A stretch of 64,000 bases of DNA from Lysobacterales bacterium (GTDB taxonomy: Bacteria; Pseudomonadota; Gammaproteobacteria; Xanthomonadales; Ahniellaceae): positions 974,501-1,038,500 of the forward strand of contig JADKHK010000013.1 in NCBI GenBank assembly GCA_016721845.1, read 5' to 3'. A program made the position numbers and the translations under genes. The notes beneath the pieces were generated by a model. It was not told where the DNA came from. It saw nothing but the letters and a program-made list of their open reading frames with translations, and searched no databases. Position 1 is the stretch's first letter. Each line of letters opens with the position of its first letter. Of this stretch, positions 27,350 to 38,790 are shown piece by piece.

Positions 27350-27540
27350 GGCGGTCTCCTCGGGGTCGGGGGAAATCGAGGGTAATCCTTTGCCCGGGGC
27401 GAGTGAAGCCGGCAGGTGGCATGACGACATGACGAAACGTGAGCCCGAAGGGGCGAATCGCGCCGACCCATGCCGATCCGGCCGCGCAGCGCGGCCCGCC
27501 CTCGCCTATCGTGTGCGCCCCGCTGCATCAGGATCCGCCC

Positions 27541-29670
27541 ATGTCTGCCCGTCTGCTCCTCGCCGCTGCCATCGCGCTCGGCCTCAGCCCCTTGGTCCAC
27601 GCCGAAGCCACCACCGCCATGCAGCAAGTCGCCGCCGCAAACCCGCTGCTCAAGCCGAGCACGCTGGAATACCAGTTCCCGCCCTTCGACCAGATCAAGG
27701 ACGAACACTATCTCCCGGCGATCGAGCAGGGCATGCGCGAGCAACTGGCCGAAGTCGCCGCGATCGCAACCCAGAAGGAAGCGCCCAGCTTCGACAACAC
27801 CATCGTCGCGCTGGAGAAGACCGGCCAGCTGTTCAATCGCGCGACGACGGTGTTCTTCAACCTCAGCGGCACCGTCACCAACGACACCATGAACAAGATC
27901 CGCGCCGAGGTCGCGCCGAAACTGGCCGCGCACAACGACGCCATCCTGCTCAACGACGCCCTGTTCCAGCGCGTGAAGTCCCTGTACGACCGCAAGACCG
28001 AATTGAAGCTCGATGCCGAATCGGAACGCCTGCTGTGGCGCTACTACACCGATTTCGTGCGCGCCGGCGCCAATGTCTCGGGCAGCGGCAAGGAGACGCT
28101 GAAGAAGCTCAACGGCGAGATCGCGACCCTGCAGACCCAGTTCACGCAGAACGTGCTCGATGAAACCAATGCCTCGGGCGTGTATGTCGAGGACCGCAAG
28201 CTGCTCGATGGCCTCAGCGACAACGCCATTGCCGCAGCGGAATCGGCCGCCAAGGCCGCCGGCAAGGACAAGGGTTATCTGATCGCCTTGGTGAACACCA
28301 GCGGCCAGCCTGCGAATGCCTCGCTCAAGGACCGCGATTTGCGCGCCAAACTGCAGAAGGCCGCGGAGCAGCGCTGCGCCGTCGGTGGTCCCTACGACAA
28401 TCGCGAGATCGTGCTGCGCCTGGCGAAACTGCGCGCCGAACGTGCGCAATTGCTCGGCTACGCCGACTTCGCGAGCTACGTGCTGGAAGACGAGACCGCC
28501 AAGACCACGACCGCGGTCAACAAGATGATGGCCGAACTCGCCCCGGCCGCGGTCGCGAACGCGAAGAAGGAAGCGGCCGAAATCCAGAAGCAGATCGACG
28601 CGGCCAAGGGCGGTTTCCAGGTCGCGGCTTCGGACTGGTCGTTCTATTCCGAAAAAGTGCGCGCCGAGAAGTTCGCGTTCGACGAGGCCCAGCTGCGTCC
28701 CTACTTCGAGGTCGATTCGGTACTCGAAAACGGCGTGTTCTTCGCCGCCAGCAAGCTCTACGGACTGAGCTTCAAGGAGCGCGAGGACCTGCCGAAGTAC
28801 CATCCGACCGTGCGCATCTTCGACGTGTTCGACCAGGACGGCGCCAAGCTGGCCCTGCTGATCACCGACATGTATGCGCGCCCGTCCAAGCGCGGTGGCG
28901 CCTGGATGACCGAATACGTGTCGCAGAGCGGCCTGCTCGGCACGCACTCCGTGGTCGCCCTGCACTTGAACGTGCCGGAGCCGCCGAAGGGCCAGCCGAC
29001 GCTGATGAGCTATGACGAGGTCAACACGGCCTTCCACGAATTCGGCCATGTCCTGCACGGCATGTTCTCGAACGTGAAGTACCCGCGCTTCTCGGGCACC
29101 AACGTGCCGCGCGATTTCGTCGAATATCCGTCGCAGGTCAACGAGATGTGGATGACCAATCCGACCGTGCTCGCGAACTATGCCAAGCACTACGACACCG
29201 GCGCGGCGATGCCGAAGGCACTGATCGACAAGGTGCTCGCCACCGGCACCTTCAATCAGGGCTTCACCACGACCGAATACCTGGGCGCGGCGATGCTCGA
29301 CCAGCAGTGGCATCAGCTGAAGCCGGAGCAGATCCCGACCGATGCGATCCAGTTCGAGCAGGCGGCGCTGAAAAAGATCGGCGTCGACTTCGCCCCGGTG
29401 CCGCCACGTTATCGCAGCACCTACTTCAGCCACATCTTCTCGGGCGGGTACGCTGCCGGTTACTACGCCTACCTGTGGTCCGAAGTGCTGGACGCCGACA
29501 GCGTCGAGTGGTTCAAGGAACATGGCGGCCTGAAACGCGAAAACGGCGACCACTTCCGCAAGACCCTGCTCTCGAAGGGCGGCTCGGTCGATGCGATGCA
29601 GTTGTTCCGCGACTTCCGTGGCGCCGATCCGAACATCGAGCCGTTGCTGGTGCGACGCGGCCTGAAGTGA
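27541..29670 (+). CDS. dcp: Exported M3-family peptidyl-dipeptidase (Dcp-like)
   Basis: A 709-residue zinc oligopeptidase. Residues 1-21 form a signal peptide (MSARLLLAAAIALGLSPLVHA), so it acts in the periplasm. The HEFGH zinc site is H499-H503, with the downstream Glu of the M3 motif and the C-terminal SHIFSGGYAAGYYAYLWSE substrate-binding segment. Dcp removes C-terminal dipeptides. The ATG at 27541 is exactly where the signal peptide begins. Single gene, divergent from the TonB receptor; the 191-base gap holds both promoters. Confidence 0.93.
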   Translation: MSARLLLAAAIALGLSPLVHAEATTAMQQVAAANPLLKPSTLEYQFPPFDQIKDEHYLPAIEQGMREQLAEVAAIATQKEAPSFDNTIVALEKTGQLFNRATTVFFNLSGTVTNDTMNKIRAEVAPKLAAHNDAILLNDALFQRVKSLYDRKTELKLDAESERLLWRYYTDFVRAGANVSGSGKETLKKLNGEIATLQTQFTQNVLDETNASGVYVEDRKLLDGLSDNAIAAAESAAKAAGKDKGYLIALVNTSGQPANASLKDRDLRAKLQKAAEQRCAVGGPYDNREIVLRLAKLRAERAQLLGYADFASYVLEDETAKTTTAVNKMMAELAPAAVANAKKEAAEIQKQIDAAKGGFQVAASDWSFYSEKVRAEKFAFDEAQLRPYFEVDSVLENGVFFAASKLYGLSFKEREDLPKYHPTVRIFDVFDQDGAKLALLITDMYARPSKRGGAWMTEYVSQSGLLGTHSVVALHLNVPEPPKGQPTLMSYDEVNTAFHEFGHVLHGMFSNVKYPRFSGTNVPRDFVEYPSQVNEMWMTNPTVLANYAKHYDTGAAMPKALIDKVLATGTFNQGFTTTEYLGAAMLDQQWHQLKPEQIPTDAIQFEQAALKKIGVDFAPVPPRYRSTYFSHIFSGGYAAGYYAYLWSEVLDADSVEWFKEHGGLKRENGDHFRKTLLSKGGSVDAMQLFRDFRGADPNIEPLLVRRGLK

Positions 29671-29684
29671 TTCGGTGAACGCGA

Positions 29685-29706
29685 GGGGCGGTCGCACGAC
29701 CGCCCC
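29685..29706 (+). terminator. Hairpin after dcp, possible terminator
   Basis: A perfect 10-bp GC-rich inverted repeat (29685-29694 with 29697-29706) with a two-base CA spacer lies 14 bases after the dcp stop. No T-run follows, so it may be a cruciform-type terminator or only a stabilising 3' hairpin. Confidence 0.45.
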
Positions 29707-29777
29707 GACTGGTCAGCACCACGTGCTTCCGCTAGTTTGCGCGGGTACGCGCTGTGCGTCGCTTTCCGAGAAATCTC

Positions 29778-31688
29778 ATGTCCGACGCGCCCTTGCCCGT
29801 CTCGATCACCTTTGCCGACCTGGGTTTGCCCGAGTCGCTGCTGAAAGCCTTGTCCGACGTCGGCTACGAATCGCCCTCGCCAATCCAGGCCGCGACCATC
29901 CCGCCATTGCTCCAGGGCCGCGACTTGCTCGGCCAAGCCCAGACCGGCACCGGCAAGACGGCCGCATTCGCATTGCCCATCCTCGCCAGGCTGCAACCGC
30001 TCTCGCGCACCCCGCAGGCACTGGTGCTGGCGCCGACGCGCGAACTCGCGATCCAGGTTGCCGAAGCCTTCCAGAAGTACGCTCACCACCTGCCCGGCTT
30101 CCACGTCGCGCCGATCTACGGTGGCAGCGGCTACGGCACGCAGATCTCGGCGCTGCGCCGCGGCGTGCATGTCGTGATCGGAACACCGGGCCGCATCATC
30201 GACCACATCGACAAGGGCACGCTCGACCTGTCGCAACTGCGCCATCTGGTGCTTGACGAGGCCGACGAGATGTTGCGCATGGGCTTCATCGACGATGTCG
30301 AGAAGATCCTGCAGAAGACGCCGGCGACGCGGCAGATCGCGCTGTTCTCGGCGACGATGCCGGAATCGATCCGGCGCATCGCGCATACCTATCTGAAAGA
30401 TCCGGCCGAGGTGAAGATCGCGGCCTCGACCCAGACCGCGCAAAACATCACCCAGCGCTACTGGCTGGTCAGCGGCCTGCACAAGCTCGATGCCCTGACC
30501 CGCATCCTCGAAACCGAGCCGTTCGACGCGATGATCGTGTTCGCGCGTACCAAGGTCTCGACCGAAGAACTCGCCGAAAAACTCGAAGCACGCGGCTTCC
30601 GCGCCGCCGCGATCAATGGCGACATGCAGCAGGCGGCGCGCGAAAAGACGATCCAGAAGCTGAAGGCCGGCGACATCGATATCCTCGTTGCTACCGACGT
30701 CGCGGCACGCGGTCTCGATGTCGATCGCATCAGCCACGTCTTCAATTTCGACATTCCCTACGACACCGAAAGCTATGTGCACCGCATCGGCCGTACCGGC
30801 CGCGCGGGCCGTGCCGGCGAAGCCATTCTGTTCGTGACGCCGCGCGAACGCGGCATGTTGCGCGCCATCGAGCGCGCTACCCGCCAACCGATCACGCAGA
30901 TGCAGTTGCCGACCGTCTCGGCCGTGAACGACCGCCGCATCGAACGCTTCAAGGAAAAGATCATCGAGTCGCTGGCGGCACCGAATCTGTCGGCCTTCCA
31001 GCAAATCGTCGAGTCGATCGAGAACGACAAGAACGTGCCGGCGATCGAAATCGCCGCAGCCTTGGCGCGCCTGTATCAGGGCGGCAAGCCGCTGCTGCTC
31101 GATGCCTACGATCCGCCGCCGGCACGCGAGTACCAGGAGCGCCCGCGCAGCGAGCGTCCGGAACGTCCAGAGCGACCCGCACGCGGCGAACGCACGCCCT
31201 TTGCCGAACGTCCGCGCCGTGAAGCTGCCACCGAACGCCCGCAGCGCGAGTTCAGCGAAGACCGTCCCAAGCGCGAATTCGCCGGCGCCGACCGCCCGAA
31301 GCGCGAGTTCGCGGAACGTCCGCCGCAGGACCTCGAGCGTCCGCGCGAACCGCGCGTGCGCGGCGAACCCGAAGTCGGCATGGAGACGTTCCGCATCGAG
31401 GTGGGGCACGTGCACGGCGTGAAGCCGGGCAACATCGTCGGCGCGGTCGCGAACGAGATCGATCTCGAAAGCAAGTTCATCGGCCGCATCGACATCCGCG
31501 AGGACCACACCTATCTCGACCTGCCCGAGGGCATGCCGGATGACGTGATGGAGCATCTGCGCAAGGTCCGCGTGGCCGGCAACATGATGCGCATCTCGCG
31601 CGTCGATGGCGTGCCGCCGCGAGCACCGATCCGCAAGCACGGCGGCGACTTCGACCCGAAGCGCAAGCCGCCGCGCCGCAAGTTCTGA
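29778..31688 (+). CDS. deaD: DEAD-box ATP-dependent RNA helicase DeaD/CsdA
   Basis: A 636-residue helicase. Motifs: Q-motif FADLGLPESLLKAL, Walker A AQTGTGKT, DEAD, SAT, ARGLDVD and HRIGRTGRAGR. After the core (1-370) come a dimerisation-like helical region, a disordered Arg/Glu/Pro-rich repeat tract (about 455-540, with recurring RPKREFA and ERPERP units) and a C-terminal DbpA/CsdA RNA-binding domain (about 545-615, ETFRIEVGHVHGVKPGNIVG), then a basic tail KRKPPRRKF. It unwinds structured RNA in ribosome assembly and cold adaptation. The ATG at 29778 (MSDAPLP) is preferred over one eight codons upstream. Confidence 0.95.
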   Translation: MSDAPLPVSITFADLGLPESLLKALSDVGYESPSPIQAATIPPLLQGRDLLGQAQTGTGKTAAFALPILARLQPLSRTPQALVLAPTRELAIQVAEAFQKYAHHLPGFHVAPIYGGSGYGTQISALRRGVHVVIGTPGRIIDHIDKGTLDLSQLRHLVLDEADEMLRMGFIDDVEKILQKTPATRQIALFSATMPESIRRIAHTYLKDPAEVKIAASTQTAQNITQRYWLVSGLHKLDALTRILETEPFDAMIVFARTKVSTEELAEKLEARGFRAAAINGDMQQAAREKTIQKLKAGDIDILVATDVAARGLDVDRISHVFNFDIPYDTESYVHRIGRTGRAGRAGEAILFVTPRERGMLRAIERATRQPITQMQLPTVSAVNDRRIERFKEKIIESLAAPNLSAFQQIVESIENDKNVPAIEIAAALARLYQGGKPLLLDAYDPPPAREYQERPRSERPERPERPARGERTPFAERPRREAATERPQREFSEDRPKREFAGADRPKREFAERPPQDLERPREPRVRGEPEVGMETFRIEVGHVHGVKPGNIVGAVANEIDLESKFIGRIDIREDHTYLDLPEGMPDDVMEHLRKVRVAGNMMRISRVDGVPPRAPIRKHGGDFDPKRKPPRRKF

Positions 31689-31704
31689 TCGAGGGGACCG
31701 CGCG

Positions 31705-32526
31705 ATGAGCAACGAACACCGCTCCGTCCGCATCGACGCCGAGCATGCGCCGGTGGCGGAACTCGTCCTGCTCGGGCCAGGTCGCGGCAACGCGATGGGG
31801 CCGGACTTCTGGCGCGAACTGCCGACAGCGATCGCAGCGATCGATGCCGCCGCCGACATCCGCGCACTGATCGTGCGCGGCTCTGGCGAACATTTCTCCT
31901 ACGGGCTCGACCTGCCCGCGATGGCGACCGAGATCGGCACGCTGCTCAATGACGGTGCGCGGGGTCGCGCCGAGATTCCAGCCCTGGCCGAACGCATGCA
32001 TCGCGGCTTCGCGGCGCTGGCGTCGAGCCGCGTGCCGGCGATCGCCGCGATCGATGGCTGGTGCATCGGTGCCGGTATCGAAATGATCGCGGCCTGCGAC
32101 CTCCGCATCGCCACGAAGTCGGCGAAATTCGCGTTGCGCGAGGTCAAGGTCGGCATCGTGCCCGATCTGGGCGGCCTCTCGCGCCTGCCGCATCTGATCG
32201 GCGACGCGTGGACGCGCGAACTCGCCCTGCTCGGCGACGACATCGACGCCGATACGGCGCTGCGCATCGGCCTCGTCACCCATGTGGTCGACGACGCGAA
32301 CGCGCTGACGCAGGAAGCGCGGCGCCTCGCAACACGGCTTGCCGCCCATCCGCCCCTGGTGGTCGCCGCCATCAAGCGCACGATGAATGCCCGCATCGAC
32401 GCGGACGTCGCTCGCATCAACCGCGACGCCGCCATCCAGAATGGTCTCCTGATGCAGTCGGAAGACTTCGCCGAAGCCATGCGCGCCTTCATGGAACGCC
32501 GCGACCCATCGTTCAAGGGACGTTGA
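31705..32526 (+). CDS. Enoyl-CoA hydratase/isomerase (crotonase) family protein
   Basis: A 273-residue crotonase. The oxyanion-hole segments are HFSYGLDLPAM and GWCIGAGIEMIAACD. The acidic residue pattern (GIVPDLGGLSRLP instead of a second catalytic Glu, with Asp in SYGLD) is closer to dienoyl-CoA isomerase (ECH1-like) than to classical enoyl-CoA hydratase. That suggests isomerisation of double bonds in unsaturated fatty acid beta-oxidation, an inference from residues only. The ATG at 31705 follows GAGGGGA. It begins 16 bases after deaD and ends 4 bases before the flavoprotein gene. Confidence 0.88.
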   Translation: MSNEHRSVRIDAEHAPVAELVLLGPGRGNAMGPDFWRELPTAIAAIDAAADIRALIVRGSGEHFSYGLDLPAMATEIGTLLNDGARGRAEIPALAERMHRGFAALASSRVPAIAAIDGWCIGAGIEMIAACDLRIATKSAKFALREVKVGIVPDLGGLSRLPHLIGDAWTRELALLGDDIDADTALRIGLVTHVVDDANALTQEARRLATRLAAHPPLVVAAIKRTMNARIDADVARINRDAAIQNGLLMQSEDFAEAMRAFMERRDPSFKGR

Positions 32527-32530
32527 GGCC

Positions 32531-33751
32531 GTGCCCGCCTCGCTCGCCATCATCGGCGGTGGTCCCGCCGGATTGATGGCGGCGGAGACGGCGCGTGCGG
32601 TGGGAATCGAGGTCGATGTCCATGACGCGATGGGTTCGGTCGGGCGCAAGTTCCTGATCGCCGGCAAGGGCGGCCTGAACCTGACGCACAGCGACGACTT
32701 CCAGACCTTCGTGTCGCGCTATCACCGCCGCGAACCGGAGTTGCGGCGCTGGCTGGAAGCATTCGACGCGACCGCCCTGCGCACGATGGCCAGCGGCCTC
32801 GGTGTCGAGACCTTCGTCGGCAGCTCCGGACGGGTGTTTCCGACCGATCTGAAGGCCGCACCCTTCCTTCGCGGCTGGGTGCGCCGACTACGCGCACAGG
32901 GTGTGCGATTTCATGTCCACCATCGCTTCACGGGTTGGAGCTCCGACGGCGCGCTCGTCTTCGCGACACCCGATGGAATGATTCACGTTCGGGCGGACGC
33001 GACCCTGCTGGCGATGGGCGGCGGTTCGTGGCCTCAGCTGGGTTCGGACGGCGCCTGGGTCGAGGTGCTGCGCGCGCAGGGCATCGACATCTCCGACTTG
33101 CAGCCGTCCAATGGCGGTTTCGAGGTCGACTGGTCGGAAACGATGCGGCTGCGCCACGCCGGTGCACCGCTGAAACGGGTCGCCGCGCGACTGGATGACA
33201 CCGATGCGGCGCTCGCCGGCGAATGCGTGATCAGCGGCTATGGACTCGAAGGGTCCCTGATCTATGCCCTGTCCGCCCCGCTGCGCGAACGCATCGCGCG
33301 CGACGGTGAGGCGCTGCTGCATGTCGACCTGCTGCCGGAGCGCAGTGCGGACGAACTTGCGGCGGCGCTCGCGCGCGATCGTGGCAAGCGCAGCGTCGGC
33401 GAGCACCTGCGCCGCTGCACCGGGCTGGATGCCGCCAAGTCGGCACTCGTGTTCGAGCTGCTGCCGCGCCCGGAATGGACCGACGCGGCGCGCGTCGCGG
33501 CGACGATCAAGCGGGCCTCGATCCGGCTTCGGCGCCCGCGTCCGCTCGCCGAAGCGATCAGCAGCGCCGGTGGCGTGCGCTTCGATGCACTGGACGATGG
33601 ACTGATGCTGAAGGCGATGCCGGGCGTGTTTTGTGCCGGCGAAATGATCGATTGGGAGGCGCCCACCGGCGGCTATCTGCTGACCGCGTGTTTCGCCAGC
33701 GGTGTCGTTGCCGGTCGCGGCGCGATCGAATGGCTGTCCCATCGGCATTGA
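32531..33751 (+). CDS. TIGR03862-type FAD-dependent oxidoreductase (HI0933-like)
   Basis: A 406-residue flavoprotein. The dinucleotide-binding motif is IIGGGPAGLMAAE; GRKFLIAGKGGLNLTHS is the hallmark of the HI0933/BaiN-like family, and the C-terminal CAGEMIDWEAPTGGYLLTAC completes the FAD site. The shorter variant with SSGRVFPTDLKAAPFLRGWV fits TIGR03862. Reaction unknown. Start codon is GTG at 32531, four bases after the crotonase stop, so the two are probably translated from one mRNA. Confidence 0.88.
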   Translation: MPASLAIIGGGPAGLMAAETARAVGIEVDVHDAMGSVGRKFLIAGKGGLNLTHSDDFQTFVSRYHRREPELRRWLEAFDATALRTMASGLGVETFVGSSGRVFPTDLKAAPFLRGWVRRLRAQGVRFHVHHRFTGWSSDGALVFATPDGMIHVRADATLLAMGGGSWPQLGSDGAWVEVLRAQGIDISDLQPSNGGFEVDWSETMRLRHAGAPLKRVAARLDDTDAALAGECVISGYGLEGSLIYALSAPLRERIARDGEALLHVDLLPERSADELAAALARDRGKRSVGEHLRRCTGLDAAKSALVFELLPRPEWTDAARVAATIKRASIRLRRPRPLAEAISSAGGVRFDALDDGLMLKAMPGVFCAGEMIDWEAPTGGYLLTACFASGVVAGRGAIEWLSHRH

Positions 33752-33805
33752 ACTTGCTTTGACCTCCGGTAACAATCAGCCAACGATCGGATGAGGAACA
33801 CCGGA

Positions 33806-35355
<1,550 letters not shown>

Positions 35356-35359
<4 letters not shown>

Positions 35360-36261
35360 ATACGCACGCACCCGGCGCACTGCGCTTCCTGCAACTCGAT
35401 GTATTCACCGATCACCCCGGCGGCGGCAATCCGCTGGGCGTGGTGCTCGGCGCCGATCATTGGCGGGGCGCCGAGATGCAGGCCTTCGCGGCCTGGACGA
35501 ATCTGGTCGAGACCACCTTCCTGCTGCCCCCGACCGACCCCTCGGCCAGTTACCGCGTGCGCATCTTCACGCCGAGCCGTGAGATCGCGTTTGCCGGGCA
35601 TCCGTCGCTCGGCACCGCGCATGCAGCCCTCGACACCGGTTTCGTCGACGCGCAGGCGAACGCCCTGATCCAGCAATGCGAGGCCGGCCTGCTGCCGGTC
35701 GAGATCGATCGTTCGCGCCCGCAGCGCGAGCTGTCGGTGCAGGCACCGAAGTCGCGGGTAGTGCGCGACGGTGCCGACGCGTCTGCAGCACTGCGCGACA
35801 TTCTCGGCGACGTGCGGCTCGGCGCCCTTGGCGCGGCGATGGTCGAAGGCGGCCGCAAATGGTGGCTGGCCGAATTCGCCGACGAGACCGCGTTGCGTGC
35901 ATGGCGTCCGGACCACACCGCCATCGGCTCGCTCGCCCGCGCCACCGATACGCTCGGCCTCTGCGCCTTCGCACGCAGCGCGTGCGGCGAATTCGAACTG
36001 GCCGTACGTGCCTTCCCCTGCGGCGTCGGCATCCTCGAAGACCCCGCCTCCGGCGCCGCCAACGGCCTCATCGCCGCCTACATCGCCCACGCCGAACCGC
36101 AAGGCCCGCTCACCCGCGGCTATCGCGTCAGCCAGGGCCGCGAAATCGGCCGCGACGCCAAGCTCCGCATCCGCATCGACTTGAATGGCAGCGTCTGGGT
36201 CGGCGGCTGCACGCAGACGGTGTTCGATGGACGGTTGAATTGGGTGCTTCAGAACGCCTGA
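35356..36261 (+). CDS. PhzF family isomerase/epimerase-like protein
   Basis: A 301-residue protein of the diaminopimelate-epimerase fold. LQLDVFTDHPGGGNPLGVVL at the N-terminus, the catalytic Glu E52 (NLVETTF) and FTPSREIAFAGHPSLGTAHA are PhzF hallmarks; GILEDPASGAANG and TRGYRVSQGREIGR mark the second half. PhzF-like proteins isomerise small carboxylic acids; most homologues are not involved in phenazine synthesis and no phz genes are present. The start is a TTG at 35356 overlapping the stop of the split gene (TTGA), because no ATG/GTG lies near the conserved N-terminus. Confidence 0.88.
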
Positions 36262-36294
36262 GTTAAGCCGCGCCGCGTCGGCTTGGACGAATTG

Positions 36295-37140
36295 CTATAC
36301 GGACTCGAGCTGCTTCAGCGTTTGGCCACTTGCGTCTTTCCAAGCAGTGCGGCCATTGGCGGTGCCACCGTGAATCACCGCTGCTGCAGCGCTTGGGCTG
36401 GAGAACTCATGATTCTTGGTGAAGACAAAATGCCCATCTGCTTGCTTTAGCACCCCATCTTTGAGGAGCTGCGCGCGCGCGTTGATAACCCAAGGATAGT
36501 CTTTTGCGGACGGACGCAGAGATAGGACAGCCTGCGACTGGGCTAGCACCACGATGCCGTTCGGTGTGAGATGGCCGCTGGCTTTAAGGCCACTGATCTC
36601 ACAGAAAAGGAGGCGCGTCTCGTCCTTTGACTCCGGTGGCGCTGCGATGGGTACAAGAACTTCTACCCCGAGAGCAGGAAGCAACTGCTCAATCTTCTCA
36701 AGGAAGATTTCCATGTCGGCGCGATCTGACTCAGGAAGCTTTGAGGTCGTTGCCTGGGAATTCGTGAGGCTCGCCCGGCCCGCTAGCTTCGCAAGCTCAA
36801 TGAGGCGGCCTTCCAAGTAGCGAATGTGCGACTTGGTGAGATTCTCGTCTTTGCTCGTGAAGTAGACGACGTGATTCCAAAAGTCTTTGTCTACGTGCTG
36901 CTTGAGCCTCGACTGGATTGACTCAGCTTCTCCGATGTACACAGCTGGGCCACCAGACAACGGGTCTATGCCGGTGAGCAAGTAAACGCCTACGTTTCCT
37001 GCTTCCTCTCGCTTCAGCAGCTGATCCAGTTCCGTACGCGGGCCTGCGACAGCCTTTCCGGACCAGTTGGAAATCTCTCCAGTCCGCAGTCGCTTCGGAT
37101 CACCGTGGGGAAGGTAGATTTTGATCGTGGCGCTCGGCAT
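36295..37140 (-). CDS. GIY-YIG nuclease with C-terminal DUF4357
   Basis: A 281-residue cytoplasmic protein. GVY at 51-53 and YIG at 68-70 with R78 form the GIY-YIG catalytic core; a Glu in the HIRYLEGRLIELA helix is the metal ligand. The C-terminal 55 residues (FVFTKNHEFSSPSAAAAVIH ... NGRTAWKDASGQTLKQLE) are DUF4357, usually found fused to such nucleases. The DNA is clearly less GC-rich than its neighbours, suggesting recent transfer. Starts at 37140 or 37164 are both possible; 37140 gives MPSATIKIYL. Likely a DNA-processing or defence nuclease; target unknown. Confidence 0.86.
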   Translation of the reverse strand: MPSATIKIYLPHGDPKRLRTGEISNWSGKAVAGPRTELDQLLKREEAGNVGVYLLTGIDPLSGGPAVYIGEAESIQSRLKQHVDKDFWNHVVYFTSKDENLTKSHIRYLEGRLIELAKLAGRASLTNSQATTSKLPESDRADMEIFLEKIEQLLPALGVEVLVPIAAPPESKDETRLLFCEISGLKASGHLTPNGIVVLAQSQAVLSLRPSAKDYPWVINARAQLLKDGVLKQADGHFVFTKNHEFSSPSAAAAVIHGGTANGRTAWKDASGQTLKQLESV

Positions 37141-37323
37141 GTGTGTGTTCCGTACAACACCCATTCTCCGACCGGATCGTCGGGCGGATGGACTCAGTCT
37201 GCGGCGGTCGGTACGCGGGAGTCAACGCGCGAGTGCGATGGTGCGAATTGTCGGGCTGACAACGGCATGATCCCTGGGGTGGTCCCGGCGCGTATGTGCC
37301 CTTGAACCCACAAGGACGCCACC

Positions 37324-38766
37324 GTGCCCCACCGCTTCGCTCTCTTTCTCGCCTTGGCCTGTGTGGCGTCTGCACATGCGTCGGACGCCCCGGACGGCCA
37401 GATCGATGCCGGTTATGGCTCGGTGTTCGGGCGCACCGTGATCAGCAGCTTTCCCGGACTGCCGGCGCCCGCACCCTACTTGGGTGCCATGGCCACATCG
37501 GCGTCCGGAAAGACCTGGCTGTTCGGCGAGTTCGATGCCATCGCGGCCACCGCCTCCTTGCCGATTGCGCGGCTGATCTCGGCCAACGGCAGCCTCGATC
37601 CGGGATTTGGCGGCGGCACCGGCCTGTTGTCAACGACGACATTCCCGCTCGGCGGAACGTGGTATGCCAATTTGACTGCGCTGGTTCAGCCGGATGGCAA
37701 GCCCTTGCTCGCCGGTCTCATGCGAACGGCTGCGGGCGACCGCGGCTTCGTCTGCCGGCTCAACGTGGCCGGCAATTTCGATGCCACCTTCGACACCGAT
37801 GGCTGTCGCGATTTTCGTGCGTTCGCGTTCACGAACGAAGATTGCAGCATCAAGGACATCGCTCTCGGCGCGCCCAACGGCGCGATCACCTTCGTCGGCC
37901 AATGCCGGGACCGCAACAGTGCGGGTCGCCGCGTATTCACGGCACGACTGACTGCCCTTGGTGCAATCGACACCGAATTCGGCGCAGGGGCAGGCGTGAA
38001 CTTGCCGACGCTGGTTGGCAGTGAACTGCATGAGTTGAATGCACTGGCGATGCAGGAAGACGGCCGTTTCGTGGCAGTCGGAAGCACCTTGCGCGCGACC
38101 AACGAATACGACGTCGCCGTGCTCCAGTTCAGCAACGACGGCACCATCGACCCGACCTTCGCCAACGGCGCGGGTGAAGCACTGCGTGCCCTGGACATTG
38201 CCGGCACCCTGTACGACTTTGGCACCGACATCCTGGTGCGCCCCGACGGCCGGATCCTCGCGAGCGCCTTCGCCGAAGGCTTTGACAACGATGGCGAGAT
38301 CGCCCTCTGGCAGTTGAATGCGACCGGCCTTCCCGATGCCAGCTTCGGCGCCAACGGACTCGTGCTCGGCTCGGAATCGCTGGTGGACATCACCAACGGC
38401 ACGCCGCTGCTCGGCCCGTTCTACGCGCGAATGCGTCTGGGCATCGACGATCTCGGACGCGCGGTGGTCGCCGCGCGCACGGGATCACCGGTCGCCGGCA
38501 GCGATGCGGACGTTCGCGTCTTCCGCTTCACCGGGAATGGCGCGAAGGATCCGAACTTCGGATTTGCCGCGCGCGGCATCGTCGATATCGACAACGATGT
38601 GGCCGTGCCCGGGCCGGGCAGCTCGCACGACATCCCGACGGCAATCAGCATCGAACGCGGACGCATCGTGTTCGGCACGATCTCGATCCGCGACGAGCAA
38701 AGACACATGGTGACCCTTGCGCTGACCGCCAATCACCTGTTCGCCGACAGCTTCGAGACGAACTGA
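37324..38766 (+). CDS. Secreted delta-60 repeat protein with C-terminal FxDSFE tail
   Basis: A 480-residue exported protein. The signal peptide is residues 1-19 (MPHRFALFLALACVASAHA). Six delta-60-type repeats (TIGR02608; for example NGSLDPGFG, NFDATFDTDG, DGTIDPTFANGAG, GLPDASFGANG, GAKDPNFGF) make up a beta-propeller-like body. The last residues are LFADSFETN. Starts with GTG at 37324, supported by AAGGA at 37312-37316. Probably a surface or secreted protein; the repeat family is of unknown function and may bind carbohydrate or protein. Confidence 0.83.
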   Translation: MPHRFALFLALACVASAHASDAPDGQIDAGYGSVFGRTVISSFPGLPAPAPYLGAMATSASGKTWLFGEFDAIAATASLPIARLISANGSLDPGFGGGTGLLSTTTFPLGGTWYANLTALVQPDGKPLLAGLMRTAAGDRGFVCRLNVAGNFDATFDTDGCRDFRAFAFTNEDCSIKDIALGAPNGAITFVGQCRDRNSAGRRVFTARLTALGAIDTEFGAGAGVNLPTLVGSELHELNALAMQEDGRFVAVGSTLRATNEYDVAVLQFSNDGTIDPTFANGAGEALRALDIAGTLYDFGTDILVRPDGRILASAFAEGFDNDGEIALWQLNATGLPDASFGANGLVLGSESLVDITNGTPLLGPFYARMRLGIDDLGRAVVAARTGSPVAGSDADVRVFRFTGNGAKDPNFGFAARGIVDIDNDVAVPGPGSSHDIPTAISIERGRIVFGTISIRDEQRHMVTLALTANHLFADSFETN

Positions 38767-38790
38767 CCGACACCGGCATCCGGACCGCGT

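Noticed and set aside
25274..27385. A 703-codon plus-strand frame opposite the TonB receptor
   Set aside because: The receptor has signal peptide, plug and terminal aromatic residue; the plus-strand product is a compositional shadow.
27193..29697. An 834-codon open frame on the minus strand opposite dcp
   Set aside because: It is antisense to a clear M3 peptidase; the translation is Arg/Gly/Val/His-rich without domains, as expected opposite a high-GC gene.
31125..31400. Recurring Arg/Pro/Glu codons in deaD as a DNA repeat or recombination site
   Set aside because: They are the normal disordered linker of DeaD helicases; the units vary and no exact DNA repeat of length is present.
29469..31859. 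A 796-codon minus-strand frame opposite deaD
   Set aside because: deaD has all helicase motifs on the plus strand; the antisense product has no recognisable motif.
36262..36294. AAGCCG...CGGCTT inverted repeat between phzF-like and GIY-YIG genes
   Set aside because: Only 6 bp with no T-run on either side; too weak to call a terminator.
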